Shown: positions 17,663 to 26,153, counted from the first letter of the stretch. The stretch is DNA of 64,000 bases from DATAFF01 sp963744915 (GCA_963744915.1 CAVUUY010000014.1:73151-137150), one strand, 5' to 3'. A program made the numbers and translations. The notes: generated by a model not told the origin, from the letters alone.

Positions 17663-18559
17663 CTATTGGCTGCTCGCTTCCTTTCCCCTGACCGCCTCGA
17701 CGATGGCCGAGAAGTCGCGGCCGGCGCCGCCATTGTCGACGAAGGCGCGGTAGATGTCGCGGGCGTGGCGGCCAAGGGCGGTGTCGGCGCCGAGCGCCGC
17801 CGCCTGGTCCTGGCCGAGGCTCAGATCCTTGAGCATCAGGGCGGCTGCGAAGCCTGGGCGGTAGCCGTGATTGGCCGGGCTTGCCGGCACCGGCCCCGGT
17901 ACCGGGCAATAGGCGCTGAGAGCCCAGCACTGGCCGGATGAGTTGGCTGCGACATCGAACAGCGCCTGGTGGCCGAGGCCGAGGCGCTCGGCGAGCACGA
18001 AGGCCTCGCTCACCGCGATCATCGATACGCCGAGGATCATGTTGTTGCAGATCTTGGCCGCCTGGCCGAGCCCCGGGCCGCCGCAATGGACGAGGCGCCG
18101 TCCCATGACCGCGAGGAGCGGGCGGGCGGATTCGACAGCGCCCGCATCGCCGCCGACCATGAAGGTCAAGGTGGCGGCGGCAGCGCCGCCTACGCCGCCC
18201 GACACCGGTGCATCGAGGGCCCGCATGCCTGCCGCATCGGCGAGGGCGTGGGCAAGCTTGGCGGCGCCGACATCGATGGTCGAGCAATCGATGAACAGCG
18301 TTCCTGGACGGGCTGCCGCCAGCAGCGCGCCGCGATAGGCAGCGACGACGTCGCTGCCGGCCGGCAGCATGGTGATCACCGTGTCCGACCGCGCAATCGC
18401 GCCGGCGCCGTCGTCGACGACGGCGAGACCCTGCGCCGCGGCGCGGGCGCGGGCTTCCGGCAGCACGTCATGCCCATGGACGCGATGGCCGGCCTTGTGC
18501 AGATTGAGCGCCATGGGCAGGCCCATGTTGCCCAGCCCGACGAAAGTAACGATTGTCAT
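17663..18559 (-). CDS. mmsB: 3-hydroxyisobutyrate dehydrogenase family NAD-dependent oxidoreductase
   Basis: 298 residues of the beta-hydroxyacid dehydrogenase family. The dinucleotide-binding motif is VTFVGLGNMGLPMALNLHKA at the N-terminus, the substrate-binding signature DAPVSGGVGGA lies near 117-127, and the catalytic lysine is in GLGQAAKICNNMILG near residue 171. Length and motif order match 3-hydroxyisobutyrate dehydrogenase of valine catabolism, but tartronate semialdehyde reductase and related enzymes share them. No valine-pathway genes are nearby, so the exact substrate is open. It converges on the sugar ABC operon. Confidence 0.85.
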   Translation of the reverse strand: MTIVTFVGLGNMGLPMALNLHKAGHRVHGHDVLPEARARAAAQGLAVVDDGAGAIARSDTVITMLPAGSDVVAAYRGALLAAARPGTLFIDCSTIDVGAAKLAHALADAAGMRALDAPVSGGVGGAAAATLTFMVGGDAGAVESARPLLAVMGRRLVHCGGPGLGQAAKICNNMILGVSMIAVSEAFVLAERLGLGHQALFDVAANSSGQCWALSAYCPVPGPVPASPANHGYRPGFAAALMLKDLSLGQDQAAALGADTALGRHARDIYRAFVDNGGAGRDFSAIVEAVRGKEASSQ

Positions 18560-18682
18560 TGCGTGTTAACCCTGTTGGCGTTTTCAGACACAGTGCGGCC
18601 GTGATATCGCTCTGCAGTTTGCCGAGTTGTTGGCCGATGATTAAGTCCTTGATCCATTTTGCAACATCCGAGGTAAATCCCG

Positions 18683-19168
18683 ATGCGTAGTGATCACCGA
18701 ATGCTCATGCAGCCGGTGGCTGTTGTCGCGTTCGTGCTTGCCCTTGCCGCATCCGCTGGTGCGGCGGATCTGATTCCCGATGAGGGATGCGGTTACGGAT
18801 GCGATGGGCGTGCCGCGGGCTACGCCTTCGCCGAACGCAACAACATCACCGATCCCTATGATTGCGAAGGTCATGGCAGCGCCTTCTTCGCCGGTTGCTC
18901 GACCTTTGTCGAGCAGCGCCAGTCGAACCAGCCATGGGGCGCGCCGATCCCGGGCAATCAATATGCCCAGCCCTATGGCGGCGGCCAGCCCTATGGCGGC
19001 CAATCCTATGGCGGCCAGCCCTATGGGGTGCCGCCGCCCGACGGGGGCGACAGCTACGCCGCGCCGGCGATCGATCCGGGCCAAGGCCAAGGCTATGGTC
19101 CGCCCGAGGAGCAGCAGCAATATGACGAGCCGGTAGAGCAGGGGGACGGTGCGCCGCAGCCCTATTGA
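18683..19168 (+). CDS. exported Gly/Tyr/Gln-rich repeat protein
   Basis: 161 residues with a signal peptide (VAVVAFVLALAASAGAAD). The next part carries paired Cys residues (EGCGYGCDGR, YDCEGHGSAFFAGC). The C-terminal half is low-complexity with repeated PYGGGQPYGG, QSYGG and QPYG units and Pro/Gln-rich stretches. It appears to be an envelope or secreted protein with a flexible tail. No family is recognised. GAGG lies 9 nt before the ATG. Confidence 0.7.
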   Translation: MRSDHRMLMQPVAVVAFVLALAASAGAADLIPDEGCGYGCDGRAAGYAFAERNNITDPYDCEGHGSAFFAGCSTFVEQRQSNQPWGAPIPGNQYAQPYGGGQPYGGQSYGGQPYGVPPPDGGDSYAAPAIDPGQGQGYGPPEEQQQYDEPVEQGDGAPQPY

Positions 19169-19263
19169 AAGGGGCTCGGGAGGCTGCCTGCACCAACGAA
19201 AAGCTTGGGAAAAATCTCGACCGTGGGTCGAAGGTGGTGCCGGACGCATGCTAGCTCTTGGTC

Positions 19264-19653
19264 ATGCGTGCCGGCAAATCACCACGTGATTCGGAAATCG
19301 TCCGCCTCGCTGAGCGATTTCAAAGGCTCATGGCCGAGCTTTACGAGGCGGCACAAGCCAATCCCGAGGCTGCCAAGGCGAAGGCGGCCGGGATGGACGA
19401 GGAGATGACGGCGCTGGCCAGCCGCCTCGTTGCGCTGACGCCGGTGATCAATATCGAATTCTGGGTCATGGTCAGGCTGGCGCTCGGGGCCCATATCGAT
19501 GCCCAGCAGGTCAGGGATCGCCAGGGGGTGCCGGCGGGGCCGCTCGACGGCTTCTGCCGCGCCATGCTGGAGCGCCTCGATGCCGGATTTTTCGACTCCA
19601 TGGTCGAGGCGTCGACGACGCAGGCCGGCCTGATTTCAGGCGCGAAACACTGA
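19264..19653 (+). CDS. hypothetical helical protein
   Basis: 129 residues from ATG 19264 (an in-frame TTG sits 6 nt upstream). Predicted almost entirely helical, with an acidic/alanine-rich N-terminal half (RLAERFQRLMAELYEAAQAN) and a hydrophobic middle (VINIEFWVMVRLALG). No recognised motif and no signal peptide. It lies about 100 bp before the histidine kinase gene on the same strand, so co-transcription is possible. Confidence 0.6.
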   Translation: MRAGKSPRDSEIVRLAERFQRLMAELYEAAQANPEAAKAKAAGMDEEMTALASRLVALTPVINIEFWVMVRLALGAHIDAQQVRDRQGVPAGPLDGFCRAMLERLDAGFFDSMVEASTTQAGLISGAKH

Positions 19654-19749
19654 TCGGATCCCTTGCGGCAAAAATTCGCTCAGCATTTCGGGAACTTTCC
19701 TTCATGCCGAGCATTAGCACTCGTTTAATTTCACTTATCTTCGGAGATC

Positions 19750-21561
19750 ATGACAAGCAACAACTCCATTCCGGGCCAAGCGCTGCTCGAAGTGCTGCCG
19801 GTGGCGATCTACCTGACCGACCCCGACGGCCGCATCACCTTCTATAACGACGCGGCGGCGGAGCTCTGGGGGCATCGCCCCGAGCCCGGCTCGCAATGGT
19901 GCGGTTCCTGGAAGCTTTTTTATCCTGACGGCAGGCAGATGGCGCATGAGGATTGCCCGATGGCGGCGACGCTGCGGGAAGGTCGGCCGGTACAGGGCCA
20001 CGAGGCCATCGCCGAGCGGCCGGACGGCCGGCGGGTGCGGTTCCAGCCGTGGCCCAGTCTGCTGACCGATGCGGACGGGCGGATCACCGGTGCCATCAAT
20101 CTCCTGGTCGAGGTCACCGACCGGCGCGAAACCGACATCCAGCTGGCGCGGCTCGCGGCAATCGTCTCGACCTCCAACGACGCCATCATCAGCAAGACGC
20201 TGCAAGGCCGGATCACCTCGTGGAATACCGGTGCGACCCGCGTTTTCGGCTATACGGCGAGCGAGATGGTCGGCCAGCCGATCACCCGCATCATCCCGAT
20301 CGAGCTGCATGACGAGGAGCGCGAGATCCTGGCGCGGCTGAGCCGGGGCGAGATGATCGACCATTACGAGACCGTCAGGGTGGCGAAGGATGGACGCATG
20401 GTCGATATCTCGCTCACCGTGTCGCCACTGCGCGACAAGCTCGGGACGATCATCGGCGCCTCCAAGGTCGCGCGCGACATCACCGATCGCAAGCGGTTCG
20501 AGATCCAGCAGCGGCTCCTGGTCGACGAGCTCAATCACCGGGTGCGCAACACCATGGCGATGGTGCAGGCGATCGCAACCCAATCGCTTGCCAGAGCGCC
20601 GCGGCCGGAAGATTTCGTCCAGGGCTTCACCGGCCGGGTGCATGCCCTCGCCAGGGCCCACAGCCTGTTGACCGAGACGCATTTCCTGAATGCCGACATC
20701 GATCACCTGGTTCGCGAGCAGGTGATGCTCGCCAGCGGCGAGGACCGGCGCATCAGCGCCTGCGGGCCGCGCGTCCAGCTCGATGCGCAGCTTGCGCTCC
20801 ATCTCGGCATGGTCCTGCATGAGCTGGCGACCAACGCCCGCAAGCACGGCGCCTTGTCGGTGCGGGACGGCCGGCTCGAAATCACCTGGGAGATCCACAC
20901 CGATCAAACCCGCAGCCTGGTCCTGAGCTGGAAGGAATGGGGCGGCCCGACGGTGAGGGTGCCGGAGACCTATGGCTTCGGCATGAGCCTGATCGAGCGG
21001 ACCCTCAAGAGCCACGGCGGCGAGACGCGGGTCCAGTTCGCGGCGCATGGCATCACCTGCCTGATCACGGTGCCGCTGCCGGACATGCAGGCGGCCGAGT
21101 CGCGGCGGTTCGGGGTGTCGGCCATCGGCCCGGGGTTCGGGGAGCTGGCGGCCCGCGAGCCCGGTCTGCGCAAGCACGTCACCAAACGGATCCTGGTCGT
21201 CGAGGACGAGCCGCTGATCGCCATGGACATCGAGGGTACGCTCGGCACCCATGGCTATTCGGTGGTCGGCCCGGTGGGCACGCTCGCCGGCGCGCTCGAG
21301 CAGGTGGAGCAGGGCGGTTTCGACGCCGCTCTCATCGATGCCAATCTCGCCGGCGAGCCGGTCGAAGAGCTGGCGGCGGCGCTGACCGCGAGGGACACCC
21401 CTTTCGCCTTCGTGACCGGCTATGGGCGCGACACTCTGCCGGCAATGTTCTCCGGCACCCCGGTGCTCGAAAAGCCGTTCTTCAGTGAGCAGCTCCTCGA
21501 GCTGGTGGGGCGGCTGGTCACTTCGGGAGCCGAGATCGTCCCGTTGCGACAGCGCAATTGA
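19750..21561 (+). CDS. PAS-PAS-HWE/HisKA_2 hybrid histidine kinase with C-terminal receiver
   Basis: 603 residues and no transmembrane segments, so a soluble sensor. Two PAS domains occupy about 12-125 and 130-250. The phospho-acceptor segment LLVDELNHRVRNTMAMVQAI (His263) has the HRxxN pattern of HWE/HisKA_2 kinases, which in alphaproteobacteria often feed the general stress response or light responses. A HATPase domain follows (ELATNARKHGAL, GFGMSLIERTLKSHGG). Residues ~479-600 form a receiver with phospho-acceptor Asp530 (ALIDANLAG) and the lysine in VLEKPFF. The fused receiver suggests internal phosphotransfer or feedback. Confidence 0.9.
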   Translation: MTSNNSIPGQALLEVLPVAIYLTDPDGRITFYNDAAAELWGHRPEPGSQWCGSWKLFYPDGRQMAHEDCPMAATLREGRPVQGHEAIAERPDGRRVRFQPWPSLLTDADGRITGAINLLVEVTDRRETDIQLARLAAIVSTSNDAIISKTLQGRITSWNTGATRVFGYTASEMVGQPITRIIPIELHDEEREILARLSRGEMIDHYETVRVAKDGRMVDISLTVSPLRDKLGTIIGASKVARDITDRKRFEIQQRLLVDELNHRVRNTMAMVQAIATQSLARAPRPEDFVQGFTGRVHALARAHSLLTETHFLNADIDHLVREQVMLASGEDRRISACGPRVQLDAQLALHLGMVLHELATNARKHGALSVRDGRLEITWEIHTDQTRSLVLSWKEWGGPTVRVPETYGFGMSLIERTLKSHGGETRVQFAAHGITCLITVPLPDMQAAESRRFGVSAIGPGFGELAAREPGLRKHVTKRILVVEDEPLIAMDIEGTLGTHGYSVVGPVGTLAGALEQVEQGGFDAALIDANLAGEPVEELAAALTARDTPFAFVTGYGRDTLPAMFSGTPVLEKPFFSEQLLELVGRLVTSGAEIVPLRQRN

Positions 21562-21702
21562 TGGCTGTTGCCTAACCGACACAGTCGTGTTGGTTTCGTG
21601 CCAAAACACCCTGATTTGCCTGCAAAACCGCAAGTCCCTCGGTGCAACCAGAAAGCCACAGGCGTATTTTGTTCCTGTAGGTCCGATTCACTGAGGCAGC
21701 AG

Positions 21703-21876
21703 ATGTACGACCAAAACTCTTATGACTGCGATTGCCCGGCCTGCCGGCCCGCATGCGAACGCACCGGTCGCAAATGCTTCATCACATGCGAGCGGTGCAA
21801 GACCCAGGTTGAAACCGACGACTTCGGCCCGCTGAAGAGCCGGACAGCCCGGATCAGCGAGCGGTTTTCGGCTTGA
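21703..21876 (+). CDS. small Cys-rich protein (possible zinc-binding)
   Basis: 57 residues from ATG 21703, preceded by GAGGCAGCAG. Seven cysteines fall in the first 32 residues, arranged CDCPAC, then C, then C, then CERC, which suggests one or two metal sites. There is no signal peptide, so it is probably cytoplasmic. Its 3' end overlaps the convergent exported-protein gene by 23 bp. I recognise no family. Confidence 0.55.
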   Translation: MYDQNSYDCDCPACRPACERTGRKCFITCERCKTQVETDDFGPLKSRTARISERFSA

Positions 21877-22169
21877 TCTCGGAGTGATAGCCCTCGGGGA
21901 TCCCGAGGAGATGCAGCGGCATGAGGTCGAGCGAATCGAAATCTTCCGTGCCGGGCGGGCAGGTGCTCATATTGCTCAGCACGCAGGGCGGCTTGACGTC
22001 CCAGCCCTGGGACTTGGGATCGTCGAGGTGAGGCTGCGGCTTGGGGGCCTGAACTTGCTCGGGGGCGGATTTCGGCAGCCTGTAGCCGCAGGATGGACGG
22101 CACAGCGGTGAAAAGGCAGAAGCTGGCCGCGAGGGCAATGGCAGTTTGGGAATAACGGGACTTGTTCAT
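21854..22169 (-). CDS. small exported protein (frameshifted in the signal-peptide region)
   Basis: Starts at ATG 22169 with a signal peptide (MNKSRYSQTAIALAASFCLF). The mature sequence is read in a second frame: CGYRLPKSAPEQ, PQPHLDDPKSQGWDVKPP, then CVLSNMSTCPPGTEDFDSL and a C-terminal PEGYHSEIKPKTAR. The join is near 22090-22115 (TGCGGCTACAGG). With one base corrected it is a ~105-residue secreted protein with three cysteines and a proline-rich linker. Function unknown. Confidence 0.55.
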
Positions 22170-22295
22170 GACAATTTTCTCAATTCGCCACATCTTTGCC
22201 ATGATAGCAAAAGCTTGAACTATTTTCGACACTTCTGGCAAATATGGGATGTGCGTGTTATCTCTCAATAGCCCCTGTCGAGAGTTGAATAGCCA

Positions 22296-22631
22296 ATGTC
22301 TGAAGTGTCCAAAGAGACCCCGTATGCGAGGCTTAAGCGCCTGCGTGCGGCAGCCGAGGAGCGAATCCTCGCAATGTCCGAGTATCAGGTCGTCGAAGAG
22401 TCGCTTCGCAAGAAGACGGCGCGTCTTCGCAAGCTGCGGTTGAAGAAAGAGGCGGCGGAGACGCGGGCGACGGCCCGCGCCGCCAAGCGCCTGGGCAAAG
22501 GCGGGCGAACCCCCGGCCGGGTGAGGCGCCACGCCCTAGTGCAGAGAGCAGAGAGCGCCGGGAGGGTCCGCTATGCCAAGCGGCGTCGCCGGGCCTTCCA
22601 GCGTTCGACCTCCCATCGGGCTCTGATATAG
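22296..22631 (+). CDS. small, strongly basic coiled-coil protein
   Basis: 111 residues. The first ~65 residues look like a genuine helical protein (YARLKRLRAAAEERILAM, then SEYQVVEESLRKKTARLRKL). The remainder is a run of Arg, Lys and Ala that overlaps, in antisense, the membrane-protein gene at 22571-22696, so the true C-terminus may be shorter or the frame may shift. The ribosome binding site is weak. No function is recognised. Confidence 0.45.
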   Translation: MSEVSKETPYARLKRLRAAAEERILAMSEYQVVEESLRKKTARLRKLRLKKEAAETRATARAAKRLGKGGRTPGRVRRHALVQRAESAGRVRYAKRRRRAFQRSTSHRALI

Positions 22632-22696
22632 AAATCAGCGCTGGCGATAATCGCTGCACAGCCGGCGGCGATCACAACCACCCCGTATAACAGCAT
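22571..22696 (-). CDS. 41-residue single-helix membrane protein
   Basis: ATG 22696 is preceded by GAGGGGCCTCTT, a good ribosome binding site. The product has one hydrophobic helix (MLLYGVVVIAAGCAAIIASA) followed by an amphipathic, very basic tail (RWEVERWKARRRRLA). That is the standard layout of a small inner-membrane protein with a cytoplasmic positive tail. No family known to me. Confidence 0.55.
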   Translation of the reverse strand: MLLYGVVVIAAGCAAIIASADFYIRARWEVERWKARRRRLA

Positions 22697-22864
22697 AAGA
22701 GGCCCCTCGTTGCAGTTCGGGGGAGCCTACGCCCGGAATGTCGCCCCTTCCGCTCGCGGGCGCCGCCGCAATCATGCCGTCCACGACAGTTGCAGCACGG
22801 AGGCGTGATCGCGACTCTTGGTAAGAAGATGGCAGGCATGCGCCAGCTTTGGAGCGTCGCACGG

Positions 22865-23356
22865 CTATCGTGGCGGGGCAGGGTCGAGATCGGATTCGTC
22901 GATCTCGAACATCGCCTCGATCTCGACGGCGAGATCATAGGGGAGGTTGGAGCAGCCGACGACGAAGCGGGCATGTCGGCCGCGCTCGCCGAGGACGGCG
23001 ACGAGAAGGTCTGAGGCGCCGTTCATCACCAATGTCTGCTGATTGAATTCAGGCGTGCAATTGACGAAGCCGCCAAGCCGCAGGCAGCGGCGGACGCGGG
23101 CGAAATCGCCGTGACAGGCGGCGCGCAGCTGGACCAGCAGGTTCAGCATCACCAGCCGGGCCGCATCCTGGCCCTGCTCGAGGGTGAGGTCGCGGCCGAG
23201 GCGACCCTGAAAACGCAGCTCGTCGCCCCAGAGCGGGCCCTGCACGCTGATGAAGAGGCTGCCCGAGCGCACATGGGACAGATAATTGCCGACCGCGCGG
23301 GCGGGGGGCGGCAGCGTCAGGCCGAGCTCTGCGAGGCGCTGTTCCACGGTGTCCAT
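22865..23356 (-). CDS. RidA/YjgF family protein
   Basis: 163 residues starting at ATG 23356 (MDTVEQRLAELGL). The RidA fold is indicated by SGSLFISVQGPL, DAARLVMLNLLVQLRAA, FVNCTPEFNQQTLVMNGASD, VLGERGRHARFVVGCSNLP and a C-terminal VEIEAMFEID. It belongs to the longer YjgF/RutC-like clade, so classical enamine/imine deaminase activity is possible but not assured. The next upstream gene on this strand, the hydrolase, ends 34 bp away, so they may share a transcript. Confidence 0.85.
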   Translation of the reverse strand: MDTVEQRLAELGLTLPPPARAVGNYLSHVRSGSLFISVQGPLWGDELRFQGRLGRDLTLEQGQDAARLVMLNLLVQLRAACHGDFARVRRCLRLGGFVNCTPEFNQQTLVMNGASDLLVAVLGERGRHARFVVGCSNLPYDLAVEIEAMFEIDESDLDPAPPR

Positions 23357-23390
23357 GCGATAAGTCTCCGTTGCCTGCCGCCGCGGCTCG

Positions 23391-24134
23391 TCAAGAGGCG
23401 AGGCGGCGGCCGCGCGCGGTGCGCTCGCCGAGCAGCCGGTCGATCCAGGCGGCGATCGTCGCTGCCAGGGACTGGCAGATGGGCGCTCCACCGCCGCCGC
23501 GGCTTGCCGTTCGGTGAAAGCTGTGATCGGCATCCTCGGTGATGGCGAGGCAGGCGCGGCTGCCCAGCCGCTCGATGATCGGGCGCAGCAGGTCGAGATC
23601 GGCCAGCCGATCGCGGTTTCCCTGGAGAAACAGCATCGGAACGCCGACATCGGCGAGATGGCGGGCGCGCTCGTCGCCCGGCCGGCCGGCCGGATGAAGC
23701 GGGAAGCCGAGGAACACCAGCCCGCGGACGCCCAGCGGCTGCAGGGCCTCGGCCTGCGATGTCATGCGGCCGCCGAAGGATTTGCCGCCGGCGAAGAGCG
23801 GCAGCCCGTCGGTCCGCCGCGCGGCCGCGGCGACAGCTGCCCTGACCGTGGCATGGGCGATGGATGGCGGATCGGGTCGGCGGCGGTCCTCCTCCATATA
23901 GGGGAACTGATAGCGCAGCGTGGCGAGGCCGCGTTCGGCGAGCCCTGCGGCGATGCCGGCAAGAAACGGATGGCTCATGCCGGCCCCGGCGCCATGGGCG
24001 AGGACCAGGCAGGCCCGGCTTCCTGCCGGGACCGACAGGAGGCCGGAGATCCGATGCTGCTCGTCTATCGCGACGGTCAGCCGTTCGACCGCCGCAACCG
24101 GATCATCGCTTCTTGACTTCGGCGAGCTCGCCAT
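23391..24134 (-). CDS. alpha/beta hydrolase (KANL3/Tex30-like dienelactone-hydrolase fold)
   Basis: About 247 residues. The oxyanion strand is CLVLAHGAGAGMSHPF, the nucleophile elbow FAGGKSFGGRM (Ser), the acid region is near GVPMLFLQGNRDRLADL, and the histidine is in TEDADHSFH, so the Ser-Asp-His triad is complete. The best start in frame is ATG 24134, which overlaps the upstream gene by about 30 bp; no closer ATG or GTG exists. Substrate unknown. Confidence 0.8.
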   Translation of the reverse strand: MASSPKSRSDDPVAAVERLTVAIDEQHRISGLLSVPAGSRACLVLAHGAGAGMSHPFLAGIAAGLAERGLATLRYQFPYMEEDRRRPDPPSIAHATVRAAVAAAARRTDGLPLFAGGKSFGGRMTSQAEALQPLGVRGLVFLGFPLHPAGRPGDERARHLADVGVPMLFLQGNRDRLADLDLLRPIIERLGSRACLAITEDADHSFHRTASRGGGGAPICQSLAATIAAWIDRLLGERTARGRRLAS

Positions 24135-24601
24135 CCGCCGCCACGATCTTGATGAGGAAAGGCTTGCCGTCGCGGGTGGCGCTGAAGCCGTAGGTCCGGC
24201 CTTCGCAGGTCTGCGGCTGGATCTCGGTGAAACCATATTCTGCGACGATGGCCTGGGCCCGCTCGCAGGTGACGGGCGCACTGGTCGCCGGAATTGCCGC
24301 AGTCGCGCCCGCGAGGGCGGCGGTGGAGCGACGGGCGCTCTTGCGGGGACCGCGACACCCGCGCCGCCTTCTGCCTGGGCCGGAAATCGCGATGCACCTC
24401 CCGGTGCGAGGGCGCCCGCCAGTAGCGCTGCCGCGGCGGCGGGTAGAACATCGGCTGGGGCGCGAACATGTTACCCCAGAACATCGAGCGGCCGCCGCTC
24501 GGTCCAAACCAGTTGCGCTGCTCTGCGGACGCCTCCGATGCCGCAACGCAGGCGATGATCGAGACACTGGCGATCACCGCCCAACCCCTTATCATTTTCA
24601 T
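24103..24601 (-). CDS. exported protein with a PepSY-like C-terminal domain (frameshifted)
   Basis: ATG 24601 opens a clear signal peptide (MKMIRGWAVIASVSIIACVA, then ASEASAEQ). An Arg/Pro/Trp-rich middle follows (MFYPPPRQRYWRAPSHREV), then in a second frame a compact domain: CERAQAIVAEYGFTEIQPQ, CEGRTYGFSATRDGKPFLIK, DGELAEVKKR. This resembles PepSY-type small domains. One frame correction near 24335 joins the two parts into ~165 residues. Its TGA overlaps the start region of the hydrolase gene. Confidence 0.6.
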
Positions 24602-24718
24602 TAACCAAAACTCCTCACCGCATCATGGGCTGCATCTTACGTCAGCCCCGGCGCAACCGCCAGGATCGAGTGGAAAAAAGTGGTCAAACCCTGTTGATCG
24701 CGGCGGGAGGACCTGGAT

Positions 24719-24973
24719 CTATTCGGCACGAATGCTGATGAGCGCCAGGCCGAATGGCGAGACCTGCAAAACCGCTATGCCGATGGTGCCTTGATCGCCG
24801 AGATCGAGCTCCACCTGCGGCGCCCGCTGGGCCTGGTGCAGGATGTCGACCGAGCCATGGAGGAAGCCGTAATGGCCGTGCTTGGGCGTGACGTCGAGTT
24901 CCATGGCATAAGCGAGTTCCTGCGAGCGCCGCCCATTGATGATGATCACGCATTTCCCGGAAGCGACGCCCAT
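24719..24973 (-). CDS. hypothetical protein
   Basis: 84 residues. ATG 24973 is preceded by GAGAGGTC. The sequence has a plausible globular pattern (KCVIIINGRRSQELAYAMEL, then TIGIAVLQVSPFGLALISIR) with neither signal peptide nor transmembrane helix. I recognise no family. Coding status is supported only by the amino-acid pattern and the ribosome binding site. Confidence 0.45.
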   Translation of the reverse strand: MGVASGKCVIIINGRRSQELAYAMELDVTPKHGHYGFLHGSVDILHQAQRAPQVELDLGDQGTIGIAVLQVSPFGLALISIRAE

Positions 24974-25334
24974 GACCTCTCAATCAAACCAAGCACTTCT
25001 CGTGGAATGCCAACCGCGAAGACTTGGGTCGGTTCCCGGGTGCTCCGCCGGCGCCGGTCGAATTCGATTCGTCCGAACAGCTGGAGAATCGACGCCCGAC
25101 GGCCTTTACGCATGTCCGCCAATCGCGACCCCTCACAACCATTGCTTGCAATGGTTGTCGATAGTGCCCTGTTCGCAGCTGCCGGGAATCGCCGATTTCG
25201 AGGGGTCAAGCCCTGGAATTGTGTCTTGTGCGCAACGCTGGGGGCCAAATCAGAGTAGAAGCCCTCTGTCTTACTTGCGGAATATGCGTTCTCGTGGCCC
25301 ACTCTCATTCAGCCAAAGCACAGGAGGGGTCCTC
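24974..25334. other. intergenic region upstream of the beta-barrel pseudogene
   Basis: 361 bp. No supportable gene. It contains the perfect inverted repeat at 25135-25158 and AT-richer sequence before the AGGAGGGG ribosome binding site at about 25323. Confidence 0.45.
25135..25158. promoter_or_regulatory. perfect 24-bp palindrome (11-bp arms)
   Basis: ACAACCATTGC and GCAATGGTTGT are separated by TT. It lies 177 bp upstream of the beta-barrel gene. Its symmetry suits a dimeric repressor site or a tight hairpin. Confidence 0.55.
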
Positions 25335-26153
25335 ATGCGTCGCACTTTAGTAGGATTAATCGCAGCACTCGCCCTGGGGTCGGTCAGCCCCGCGGCCTTT
25401 GCAGCGGACATTCCGCCGCCGGAGCCGGTGGCGAGCTGGACAGGCTTCTATCTCGGCGCCGGTGGTGGCGTCGGCTGGGCCGATCTCGACATCAATCGGC
25501 AGGCACTGCGCAGCTCGACTGGGATGGGTTCTGCGATTCGGATTGCGATTTCCATCGCGACTTCAACGAGTCGGGTGATGGCAACATCATCGGCATCGTG
25601 CAGGGCGGCTTCGATTGGGAGCTCGGAGGATCGGCGTTCGTCGTCGGTCTCGGTGCTGACGCGACCTTCGGCGACGTTCTCACTGTCGATCGCAATAACG
25701 ACGACCTAGACTTCGATTTTCATAATCGTTTCCATACCGACGGTTCGACCATGGTCGACGTCTATGGTCGTGCCGGTTTCGCTCCGACCCCCAACCTCCT
25801 GGTCTTTGGCTTGGTTGGTTGGAGCTTCTTGGATATCAACACAGACTTCCGGCTCCGCGATTTCGAACGATGAGCCTATCTTCCACAATGACGACAACGT
25901 CAGTGTCAACGGCTTGACTTTTGGCGGCGGCGTCGAGTGGAAGGTCACCGACAACGTGTCGATCCGCGGCGACTATCGCTTCACCGATCTCGACAATTTC
26001 AGCAACAACGGCAACTTCCACTGTGACTGACGTTTGCGGATCGATGTCGACTTCCGGGACCGCAATGACGTGGATGTCAACGTCCAGCGCGTGCTGTTCA
26101 CTTTGAACTGGCGCTTTGGCGGGTTCGGTGAAACCGCTGCGGCGGCTTACTAA
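25335..26153 (+). pseudogene. Omp25/Omp31-like outer membrane beta-barrel protein, disrupted
   Basis: AGGAGGGGTCCTC precedes ATG 25335. A signal peptide (MRRTLVGLIAALALGSVSPA) leads into the family start PVASWTGFYLGAGGGVGWAD. Reading then moves between frames: QLDWDGFCDSDCDFH, GFDWELGGSAFVVGLGADAT, LLVFGLVGWSFLDIN, GLTFGGGVEWKVTDNVSIRG. It ends with VLFTLNWRFGGF and a C-terminal GETAAAAY at TAA 26153. Shifts fall near 25505 and 25855, and an in-frame TGA lies at 26028. The stop cannot be explained by an indel, so genuine decay is likelier here. A terminator hairpin follows. Confidence 0.8.

Noticed and set aside
19735..21633. Very long open frame (632 codons) antisense to the histidine kinase
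   Set aside because: It is a mirror of the kinase gene in GC-rich DNA: the sense strand has full PAS, HWE and receiver motifs, and the antisense product is an Arg/His/Asp-rich string with no domain.
24936..25325. Plus-strand open frame leading into the beta-barrel start
   Set aside because: The upstream in-frame part lacks protein-like composition; the real start at 25335 has AGGAGGGG and a signal peptide.
26028..26030. TGA as a selenocysteine codon in the beta-barrel gene
   Set aside because: No SECIS-like hairpin is placed after the codon, and outer membrane beta-barrels have no selenoprotein members known to me; a nonsense mutation or base error is simpler.
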